This document shows, piece by piece, positions 1 to 5,355 of a stretch of DNA of 7,032 bases. Made by a program: the position numbers and the translations under genes. Numbering within the stretch: the first letter of the stretch is position 1; the number at the start of each line of letters is the position of its first letter. The DNA is taken from contig CAJOQO010000268.1 of assembly GCA_905236545.1 (NCBI GenBank), positions 1 to 7,032 on the forward strand, read 5' to 3'. This DNA is from an uncultured Lachnospiraceae bacterium (GTDB taxonomy: Bacteria > Bacillota > Clostridia > Lachnospirales > Lachnospiraceae). The notes under the pieces were generated by a model, which searched no databases, was not told the origin of the DNA, and worked only from the letters and a program-made list of their open reading frames with translations.

Positions 1-10
1 TATAATCCTC

Positions 11-47
11 TTGTAAAAAATATTACCCTTAATAGTATTTTTTACAA
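11..47. promoter_or_regulatory. AT-rich 15-base-pair inverted repeat, operator-like
   Basis: TTGTAAAAAATATTA (11-25) pairs with TAGTATTTTTTACAA (33-47) around the loop CCCTTAA. Twelve outer pairs are perfect, one T-G pair is a wobble, and two more pairs match. Neither side is followed by a T-tract, so it looks more like a protein-binding palindrome than a terminator. The right arm contains the -35-like TTTACA of a possible rightward promoter, and by symmetry the left arm carries TTTACA facing left. No specific regulator can be named from the sequence. Confidence 0.55.
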
Positions 48-69
48 CCCCTTATTAATTATTTATACT
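41..69 (+). promoter_or_regulatory. Possible sigma-A-type promoter facing right
   Basis: TTTACA (41-46) and TATACT (64-69) each match the -35/-10 consensus at five of six positions and are separated by exactly 17 bases. A transcript would start near 76 and run straight into the hairpin at 77-105, antisense to the end of the PLP-enzyme gene. Because the DNA is very AT-rich, a chance match is quite possible. No plus-strand gene follows. Confidence 0.3.
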
Positions 70-76
70 CCCCTTG

Positions 77-105
77 AAAAGTCGGCAGCTCCCCTGCCGG
101 CTTTT
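77..105 (-). terminator. Probable factor-independent terminator of the uvrB-uvrA-epsC cluster, possibly bidirectional
   Basis: AAAAGTCGGCAG (77-88) and CTGCCGGCTTTT (94-105) form a 12-base stem around the loop CTCCC. The GC-rich core is flanked by A and T tracts, so a run of U ends the hairpin in either direction. Position 82/100 is a G-U pair in a rightward transcript but an A-C mismatch in the leftward one. The rightward T-tract (TTTTCTCCTTTTC) is also longer. The hairpin sits 110 bases past the last minus-strand stop and at the edge of an AT-rich intergenic stretch, which fits termination of the leftward cluster. It could also stop transcription coming from the left. Confidence 0.7.
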
Positions 106-156
106 CTCCTTTTCTTCTCCTTTTCTCCTTCCAGGCTGGGATATACCGGAACCCGC

Positions 157-201
157 AGCACCAGGATCCGAAGCACCAGGATCCGAAGCACCAGGATCCG
201 A
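157..201. repeat. Three perfect 15-base tandem repeats
   Basis: The unit AGCACCAGGATCCGA occurs three times without a mismatch (157-171, 172-186, 187-201) and is followed by a partial AGC (202-204). The array lies 13 bases beyond the stop codon of the PLP enzyme, between that gene and the terminator hairpin. Each unit contains the palindrome GGATCC. There are no spacers, so this is a microsatellite-like tandem array and not a CRISPR array. The 15-base unit keeps the reading frame and has no stop in any frame. Confidence 0.97.
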
Positions 202-214
202 AGCGCAGCGAAGA

Positions 215-1300
215 TCAATAGTGACCTGCTTCCCTGTCCGTCAGATAGTGTCCATGCAGCCGGTAAATATCCGACAGAACGCCGCACAGCTCTTCGTTAT
301 CCCTTCGTGTGTGTACGGCCGCCCGGTAGCAGCCCGGGCCGAGTCCCCGATAGTTCCTGCAGTCCCGGATCAGGATTCCCTTCTTCGCGCACAGCTCCAG
401 CAGATTCTCCGGCCCTTCGAAAAACAGGAAATTTGCTTCTGAATCATAGCAGTTGATCCCGATCCGGTCAAAGCTCTGTCTGAGATGCCGCAGCTCCTGA
501 GCGATCAGGCTCCTCGCCTCTTCCAGATACCGCGTCTCCTCCAGGGCTGCCTCTCCGGCCATCTGCGCCGGGATCGAGACAGGCCAGGGCTGAACGCACT
601 CAAGGATACGGTCAGACAGCTGCCGGTTGGATGTCACGCAGAATCCCAGCCTGAGCCCGGGCATCGCGAATGTCTTCGTAAAGCTTCTCAAAACCACAAG
701 GCAGGGATTGTCGGCGACGTACCCCATCATCGTGTAGTCCGACGGCTCCCGGGTCATCTCCAGGAAGCATTCATCGACCACAAGCATCACTTTGTTTTCC
801 CGGCAGCGCTCCAGGATACGGACCATCAGGTCACGTCCGGTCAGAATCCCCGTCGGATTCGCCGGATTGCTCAGATAGATCACGTCAACATCCTCCGTAA
901 TCTGATCCAGAATATCCTCTCCGATCCGGAAGCCTTCCGTACGCGGGCACAGATAAAAGCGGATGTCACTGCAGCCGGCGGATCGCAGCGCTTTCTCATA
1001 CTCGGAGAAGCACGGGCAGATCAGAAGGCCGCACTGCGGGCGGATCGCATGCGCGATCGCGAAGATCAGCTCCGCGGCTCCATTGCCGAAGGTGAGCCAG
1101 TGTGCAGGCACACGAAAACGCTCCGACACTTTGCTCCTCAGGTCTCTGCATCTGGTATCCGGATACTGTTCCAGCATCGCCGTTGATCGGACCACAGCCT
1201 GTCTGACGCTGTGCGGCAGACCCAGCGGATTCACACTGACGGAAAAGTCCAGTCTGTAAGACGCGGAGTAAATATCTCCGCCATGTTCCTGTTTCTGCAT
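215..1300 (-). CDS. Fold-type I PLP-dependent aminotransferase/decarboxylase, CobD/HisC family
   Basis: This 361-residue enzyme belongs to the class I/II aminotransferase superfamily. The N-terminal HGGDIYSASYRLDFSVSVNP (6-25) resembles CobD, the threonine-phosphate decarboxylase that makes aminopropanol phosphate for the cobalamin nucleotide loop. The fold is shared with histidinol-phosphate aminotransferase. Visible PLP motifs are GNGAAELI (72-79, phosphate binding), SNPANPTG (144-151), VVDECF (174-179; Asp176 pairs with the pyridine nitrogen), and SFTKTFAMPGLRLGF (206-220), where Lys209 is the Schiff-base lysine. CYRAAVHTRRDNEEL (324-338) carries the candidate substrate-carboxylate arginine, Arg326. 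The start has GGGAGG five bases upstream and no better in-frame alternative. The gene lies 102 bases after epsC, is probably co-transcribed with it, and ends in TGA just before a tandem repeat and terminator. No other cobalamin or histidine gene is visible, so the substrate is open. CobD-like is the best guess (about 0.6); a HisC-like or other amine-specific role is possible. Confidence 0.9.
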   Translation of the reverse strand: MQKQEHGGDIYSASYRLDFSVSVNPLGLPHSVRQAVVRSTAMLEQYPDTRCRDLRSKVSERFRVPAHWLTFGNGAAELIFAIAHAIRPQCGLLICPCFSEYEKALRSAGCSDIRFYLCPRTEGFRIGEDILDQITEDVDVIYLSNPANPTGILTGRDLMVRILERCRENKVMLVVDECFLEMTREPSDYTMMGYVADNPCLVVLRSFTKTFAMPGLRLGFCVTSNRQLSDRILECVQPWPVSIPAQMAGEAALEETRYLEEARSLIAQELRHLRQSFDRIGINCYDSEANFLFFEGPENLLELCAKKGILIRDCRNYRGLGPGCYRAAVHTRRDNEELCGVLSDIYRLHGHYLTDREAGHY

Positions 1301-1402
1301 CTCATCCTCCCTTCCTGATCTCTTTCTCTTCGATTACGGCGGTTTCTGATGCCGTTTCTCTCTGCCATACAGGCATATGCGTGCCGAAGGAAACGCACTG
1401 CG
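1301..1402 (-). other. epsC to PLP-enzyme intergenic spacer
   Basis: This 102-base gap has no open frame of note. On the coding strand it is purine-rich towards the downstream gene and ends in AAGGGAGG, the ribosome binding site of the PLP enzyme (GGGAGG at 1306-1311). Only weak five-base-pair inverted repeats are visible (for example ACGGC / GCCGT). There is no U-tract terminator and no clear -35/-10 pair, so I read it as a within-operon spacer. Confidence 0.5.
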
Positions 1403-2323
1403 TTACTTTCCTCCCAGCATCTCCTCCTGATTCTTCACATTAACCCGGGAATTCGGCGCGATGGAGGCCGTGATAAAACAGTTGCCGCCGATGACGACGT
1501 CATGTCCGATCACCGTCTCTCCGCCGAGAATGGTTGCCCCGGAATAGATCGTGACATTGTCCTCGATCGTCGGATGGCGCTTCTTTCCCTGCAGGCTGTG
1601 GCCTGCCCGGGTTGACAGTGCGCCGATCGTCACGCCCTGATAGACCTTCACGTGCTCGCCGATCACTGTCGTCTCGCCAACCACGATGCCTGTCGCGTGA
1701 TCAATCATAAAGTACTTGCCGATCGTTGCGCCCGGATGGATATCCACGCCGGTTCTGCTGTGTGCATGCTCTGTCATGATCCGGGGGATCATCGGAACCT
1801 TCAGCAGATGGAGTTCATGCGCAAGCCGGTACACCGTTATGGCAGAGAGTCCCGGGTAACTCAGGATGATCTCGCTCTTGGAATATGCCGCCGGATCTCC
1901 GTCAAGGATCGCCTGGATATCTGTATCCAGGAACTCTCTCACCCGCGGGAGCCGCCGGATGAACTCTATCGAGATCCTCTGCGATTCCTCCCTGACATCG
2001 TCCGCCGCTTTCTGATGAAATGCATCTGTGTATCGAAGCGCAACCTCGATCTGTTCCGCAAGGTTGATCAGAATATCATCCGTAATCGTACTGATCGCAG
2101 CGTCCATATTGAACACACGCTGCGTCACGTTCGGATCACGGTAATAGCCCGGATATACAATCTGGAACAGCTCCCGGATGATTCTGGCGATGGCATCTCT
2201 GTCCGGCTCGCGGTAGGCAGCGATTCTGTCGATCGCCCTTCCTCCCTGGTAGTCCCTCAGAAGCTGCTGGACAACCTGCCCCGCTTCATTTTTAAAATCA
2301 AATCTCTCGCCGCGTCTGTCCAT
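1403..2323 (-). CDS. epsC: Serine O-acetyltransferase, EpsC/CysE type
   Basis: This cytoplasmic enzyme transfers acetyl from acetyl-CoA to L-serine, giving O-acetylserine, the precursor that O-acetylserine sulfhydrylase converts to cysteine. The protein has 306 residues. A helical N-terminal domain (about 1-180) contains [12 protein letters not shown] and the SAT signature [19 protein letters not shown] (133-151). A left-handed beta-helix of hexapeptide repeats (about 192-287) follows. Catalytic residues inferred by matching the CysE spacing are Asp194 ([10 protein letters not shown]) and His209 ([11 protein letters not shown]), 15 residues apart as in CysE. His250 sits in KKRHPTIED. The loop [17 protein letters not shown] is longer than in E. 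coli CysE and fits the Gram-positive/Bacteroides EpsC subgroup, hence the symbol; cysE would be the general family name. The start ATG (2321-2323) lies 26 bases inside uvrA, with AAAGGAA nine bases upstream, pointing to translational coupling. The protein ends in ...EEMLGGK, without the C-terminal isoleucine that CysE uses to bind CysK. Confidence 0.95.
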   Translation of the reverse strand: MDRRGERFDFKNEAGQVVQQLLRDYQGGRAIDRIAAYREPDRDAIARIIRELFQIVYPGYYRDPNVTQRVFNMDAAISTITDDILINLAEQIEVALRYTDAFHQKAADDVREESQRISIEFIRRLPRVREFLDTDIQAILDGDPAAYSKSEIILSYPGLSAITVYRLAHELHLLKVPMIPRIMTEHAHSRTGVDIHPGATIGKYFMIDHATGIVVGETTVIGEHVKVYQGVTIGALSTRAGHSLQGKKRHPTIEDNVTIYSGATILGGETVIGHDVVIGGNCFITASIAPNSRVNVKNQEEMLGGK

Positions 2324-5222
2324 CTGCTGCTGTTCCTTTCTGTGGTATCGTCTTAAGATATTTCTTCACATAGAAGCCTGTGTACGAATCCGGATGCTGC
2401 GCGACCTCCTCCGGCGTTCCGGCTGCGACAACCTGCCCGCCGCCTTCTCCGCCCTCCGGACCCAGATCGATCAGATAGTCCGCATTCTTGATTACATCCA
2501 GGTTATGCTCGATGACAATCACCGTATTGCCGCCGTCCGTCAGCCTCTGCAGGATATCCGTCAGCTTGTGGACATCCGCGAAATGCAGTCCCGTCGTCGG
2601 TTCGTCCAGGATGTAGACCGTGCGTCCCGTGCTTCGGCGCGACAGCTCCGACGCCAGCTTGATCCGCTGCGCTTCTCCTCCCGACAGCTGCGTGGATGGC
2701 TGGCCGAGACGGATATATCCCAGCCCCACATCGTAGAGGGTCTGGATCTTCGCGCGGATCGAAGGCAGATGGTCGAAGAACTTCAGCGCCTCCTCCACCG
2801 TCATATCCAGCACCTCGAAGATGTTCTTCCCCTTATAATGGACGTCCAGCGTCTCCCGGTTATAGCGTCTGCCGTGGCAGACTTCGCAGGGGACATAAAC
2901 ATCCGGAAGGAAATTCATCTCGATCTTTATAATACCATCTCCGGCGCAGGCTTCACAGCGCCCGCCTTTCACGTTGAACGAAAAACGTCCTTTTTTATAG
3001 CCCCTGGCCTTCGCATCGCTGGTCGAGGCGAAAAGATCCCTGATGTGGTCAAATACGCCTGTGTAGGTCGCCGGATTCGACCTTGGCGTCCGCCCGATGG
3101 GACTCTGATCGATCTGGATGACCTTGTCCAGCCTGCCGTCCCACTCCACACTGTCCCGCTTTCCGGGTACCTGATGCGCACGGTTCAGGCGGTTCGCGAG
3201 ATCGCGGTACAGAACCTCATTGACCAGGGAGCTCTTCCCCGATCCGGACACTCCGGTCACACAGGTAAATACGCCGAGCGGGATCCTTACATCGATATTC
3301 TTCAGGTTATTCTCCCGGGCTCCCCGCACCGTCAGCCAGCCGGAGGGCGTCCGGCGTTTTGCCGGAACGGGAATCTCCAGTTCTCCAGAGAGATATTTCC
3401 CCGTAATGGAGGCTTCACAGTTCCGGATCTCCTCCGCGGTTCCGACCGCAACGACCTCACCGCCATGCTCCCCCGCCCCCGGACCGATATCGACCACAAG
3501 GTCTGCGGCACGCATGGTATCCTCGTCGTGCTCTACGACGATCACGGTGTTGCCCAGATCCCTCAGGTGAAACAGGGTGCTGAGCAGCTTGTCATTGTCC
3601 CGCTGGTGCAGCCCGATCGACGGCTCATCAAGAATGTAAGCGACTCCGACCAGCCCCGAGCCGATCTGCGTCGCAAGCCGGATCCGCTGAGCCTCTCCGC
3701 CGGACAGGGTCGCCGTCCCGCGGGCAAGAGACAGATAGTCCAGGCCGACATCATTTAAAAATGCGATCCGTGCCCTGATCTCTTTGAGGATCTGGGCGCC
3801 GATCTTCAGCTGCTGCCGGGACAGACGCTGATCCATCTCCGTCAGCTCCTCCTGCAGCTCTCCGATCGAGAGCGTCGTCATCTCATAGATGTTCCTGTTG
3901 TCGACCGTCACCGCCAGCGCGCTTTTTTTCAGCCTCTGCCCGCCGCAGGCCTTACAGGGGGTGATCCGCATAAATGTTTCATACATCGCCTTCGTGGAAT
4001 CACCGAAGGTCTCGCGGTATCTGCGCTGTACATTCCGGATCAGGCCCTCAAACGCCACGTCATAGGTGCCTTCCCCCCTCTGGCTCCTGTAGTGTACCTT
4101 CACCTCATGTCCGTCCGTTCCGTAGATCAGAATGTCGTGGATCGCGGGCGGGTACTTTTCAAAAGGCGTATCCAGGCTGAAATGATACTCGTCGGCAAGC
4201 GCTTCGAGCAGCGCCCTTGAAAATGAGCCTTCCTGCCTGCTGGACTGCCATCCCAGGACGGCAATCGCGCCTTCGTCGATCGACAGGCTCTTGTCCGGTA
4301 TCATGAGATCCTCGTCAAACTCCATGCGGTATCCGAGACCCGTGCATTCCGGACATGCGCCGAACGGGTTATTGAAGGAAAATGACCTCGGTTCGATCTC
4401 TTCGATGCTGGTTCCGTCATACGGACACGCGTAATTCTCGGAAAAGGTCAGGGTCTCCTTCTCCGTTTTCGGCCGCTGCACCTCCACATAGACCAGACCG
4501 CCGGACTGCTGAAGCGCCTGCTCGAGCGATTCATTCAGCCGCTTCCCGATCCCGTCCTTTACGACAAGACGGTCCACAAGAATCTCGATGTTATGCTTGA
4601 TATTCTTATCCAGCCGGATCTCTTCGGAAAGCTCGTACAGGCTCCCGTCGATCCGGATCCGCACATAACCGGACCTTCTCGCCTGCGAGATCACCTTTTC
4701 ATGCTGTCCCTTCCGTCCCCTCACGACAGGGGAAAACAGCTGCAGGCGGGTCTTCTCCGGAAGCGCAAGCAGGGTATCTGCCATCTGATCCACCGTCTGC
4801 CGCCGGATCTCCCTGCCGCATTCAGGGCAGTGCACGATACCGCAGCGGGCATACAGGAGGCGGAAATAATCATAAACCTCCGTTACGGTTCCAACCGTAG
4901 ACCGCGGGTTGTGGTTGGTCGACTTCTGGTCGATGGAAATCGCAGGAGGAAGTCCCTCTATGCTTTCAACCTTCGGTTTTTCCATCTGTCCGAGGAACTG
5001 CCGCGCATAGCTGGAGAGAGACTCCATGTACCTGCGCTGTCCCTCGGCGTAGATCGTATCGAAGGCAAGGCTGCTCTTGCCCGATCCGGACAGCCCGGTC
5101 ATGACAACAAACTGGTTGCGCGGGATATCCAGATCGATATTCTTCAGATTGTGCTCAGCAGCGCCGCGGATCCGGATGTATCTGCTTACATCCCGGCCCG
5201 GCGCAGGGGTATGATGCGGCAT
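2298..5222 (-). CDS. uvrA: UvrABC system protein A (excinuclease ATPase subunit UvrA)
   Basis: UvrA is the dimeric ABC-type ATPase that finds DNA lesions and delivers UvrB. With the ATG at 5222 it has 974 residues, slightly longer than the usual 940-960. Landmarks are Walker [10 protein letters not shown] (43-51), [12 protein letters not shown] (101-112), a CPECG pair (C132, C135), first zinc-finger region (C266, D269, C290, C293), CKACGGQRL (423-431), LSGGE signature (506-510), Walker B DEPSIGLH (532-539), second Walker [10 protein letters not shown] (657-665), second zinc finger (C756, C759, C779, C782), second LSGGE (846-850) and DEPTTGLH (873-880). One expected zinc-finger cysteine is Asp269. 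The start at 5222 is preferred because GGAGGAGGAG lies 8 bases upstream and family homology begins near residue 16 ([15 protein letters not shown]). An upstream in-frame ATG at 5291 also has a ribosome binding site and would give 997 residues. The last 26 bases overlap the acetyltransferase gene in another frame. Confidence 0.98.
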   Translation of the reverse strand: MPHHTPAPGRDVSRYIRIRGAAEHNLKNIDLDIPRNQFVVMTGLSGSGKSSLAFDTIYAEGQRRYMESLSSYARQFLGQMEKPKVESIEGLPPAISIDQKSTNHNPRSTVGTVTEVYDYFRLLYARCGIVHCPECGREIRRQTVDQMADTLLALPEKTRLQLFSPVVRGRKGQHEKVISQARRSGYVRIRIDGSLYELSEEIRLDKNIKHNIEILVDRLVVKDGIGKRLNESLEQALQQSGGLVYVEVQRPKTEKETLTFSENYACPYDGTSIEEIEPRSFSFNNPFGACPECTGLGYRMEFDEDLMIPDKSLSIDEGAIAVLGWQSSRQEGSFSRALLEALADEYHFSLDTPFEKYPPAIHDILIYGTDGHEVKVHYRSQRGEGTYDVAFEGLIRNVQRRYRETFGDSTKAMYETFMRITPCKACGGQRLKKSALAVTVDNRNIYEMTTLSIGELQEELTEMDQRLSRQQLKIGAQILKEIRARIAFLNDVGLDYLSLARGTATLSGGEAQRIRLATQIGSGLVGVAYILDEPSIGLHQRDNDKLLSTLFHLRDLGNTVIVVEHDEDTMRAADLVVDIGPGAGEHGGEVVAVGTAEEIRNCEASITGKYLSGELEIPVPAKRRTPSGWLTVRGARENNLKNIDVRIPLGVFTCVTGVSGSGKSSLVNEVLYRDLANRLNRAHQVPGKRDSVEWDGRLDKVIQIDQSPIGRTPRSNPATYTGVFDHIRDLFASTSDAKARGYKKGRFSFNVKGGRCEACAGDGIIKIEMNFLPDVYVPCEVCHGRRYNRETLDVHYKGKNIFEVLDMTVEEALKFFDHLPSIRAKIQTLYDVGLGYIRLGQPSTQLSGGEAQRIKLASELSRRSTGRTVYILDEPTTGLHFADVHKLTDILQRLTDGGNTVIVIEHNLDVIKNADYLIDLGPEGGEGGGQVVAAGTPEEVAQHPDSYTGFYVKKYLKTIPQKGTAADGQTRREI

Positions 5223-5230
5223 ATGGAATT

Positions 5231-5241
5231 CTCCTCCTCCC
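5231..5241 (-). promoter_or_regulatory. uvrA ribosome binding site
   Basis: The coding strand reads GGGAGGAGGAG, then eight bases, then the ATG at 5222. It is strongly complementary to the 3' end of 16S rRNA and well spaced. It is the main reason for choosing the 974-residue form of UvrA over the 997-residue form from 5291. Confidence 0.85.
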
Positions 5242-5259
5242 TGAAAGCACTTTTCAGAT
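5237..5259 (-). repeat. 23-base direct repeat, downstream copy
   Basis: This copy is identical over 23 bases to 5299-5321, at an offset of 62 bases. On the coding strand it reads ATCTGAAAAGTGC followed by TTTCAGGGAG. It contains a short inverted repeat (CTGAAA / TTTCAG) immediately before GGGAG. Here the GGGAG is extended to GGGAGGAGGAG, the ribosome binding site used for the uvrA start at 5222. The sequence is also translated, as GSEKCFQGG, if the upstream start is used. Confidence 0.9.
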
Positions 5260-5298
5260 CCCTGGCTTACCGGCGCCTTTCGGTGCGCCATACGCTGT

Positions 5299-5321
5299 CT
5301 CCCTGAAAGCACTTTTCAGAT
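5299..5321 (-). repeat. 23-base direct repeat, upstream copy
   Basis: This is the partner of 5237-5259. Its GGGAG (5299-5303) lies seven bases before an ATG at 5289-5291 that is in frame with uvrA. Identity ends sharply at both ends (5298 versus 5236 and 5322 versus 5260 differ), which fits a local duplication of leader plus ribosome binding site. Confidence 0.9.
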
Positions 5322-5338
5322 GCCGGGGCAAAAGGTAC

Positions 5339-5355
5339 TGCAGGGCAGGCCTGCA
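5339..5355 (-). other. Short hairpin after the uvrB stop codon
   Basis: TGCAGG (5339-5344) pairs with CCTGCA (5350-5355) around a five-base loop, starting one base after the uvrB stop. In the leftward transcript it is followed by GTACCTTTTG, a poor U-tract. It is therefore at best a weak or partial terminator or an RNA-stability element between uvrB and uvrA. The overlapping GCAGGCCTGC is itself a perfect 10-base palindrome. Confidence 0.4.

Larger units (their letters stand above)
5223..5355 (-). promoter_or_regulatory. uvrB-uvrA intergenic leader with duplicated hairpin and ribosome binding site
   Basis: This 133-base gap holds three things, given in transcription order. First, a 6-base-pair hairpin directly after the uvrB stop (arms 5350-5355 and 5339-5344). 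Second, the first copy of a 23-base element ending in GGGAG, seven bases before an ATG at 5291. Third, the second copy, running into GGAGGAGGAG eight bases before the ATG at 5222. The two ATGs are 69 bases apart and in the same frame. I see no convincing promoter and no LexA-type (GAAC-N4-GTTC) box here, so uvrA is probably read from the uvrB promoter outside the window. The region looks like a translational rather than a transcriptional control point, but that is inference. Confidence 0.55.

Noticed and set aside
157..204. Possible CRISPR-like array
   Set aside because: The units are 15 bases and directly adjacent with no spacers, so it is a plain tandem repeat.
63..287. A 74-codon minus-strand frame with (ILVLR) repeats that looks membrane-like
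   Set aside because: It overlaps the end of the PLP-enzyme gene in another frame. Its hydrophobic repeat is only one reading of the 15-base tandem array, and no ribosome binding site supports it.
485..1186. A 233-codon open frame on the plus strand
   Set aside because: It is antisense to the PLP-enzyme gene, which has all expected motifs and a good ribosome binding site.
1652..2356. A 234-codon open frame on the plus strand
   Set aside because: It is antisense to the well-conserved serine acetyltransferase; its composition is that of a reverse-strand shadow.
2394..3758. A 454-codon open frame on the plus strand
   Set aside because: It lies entirely antisense to uvrA, whose motifs are intact. 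Its translation is arginine/leucine/aspartate-rich with no recognisable domain, as expected for the opposite strand of a GC-rich gene.
5292..5312. A still earlier uvrA start at the GTG at 5310-5312
   Set aside because: The GTG lies inside the hairpin of the upstream repeat copy and has no ribosome binding site ahead of it.
5223..5355. LexA/SOS box between uvrB and uvrA
   Set aside because: No GAAC-N4-GTTC-like palindrome is visible in the gap. Any SOS control would lie upstream of uvrB, outside the window.
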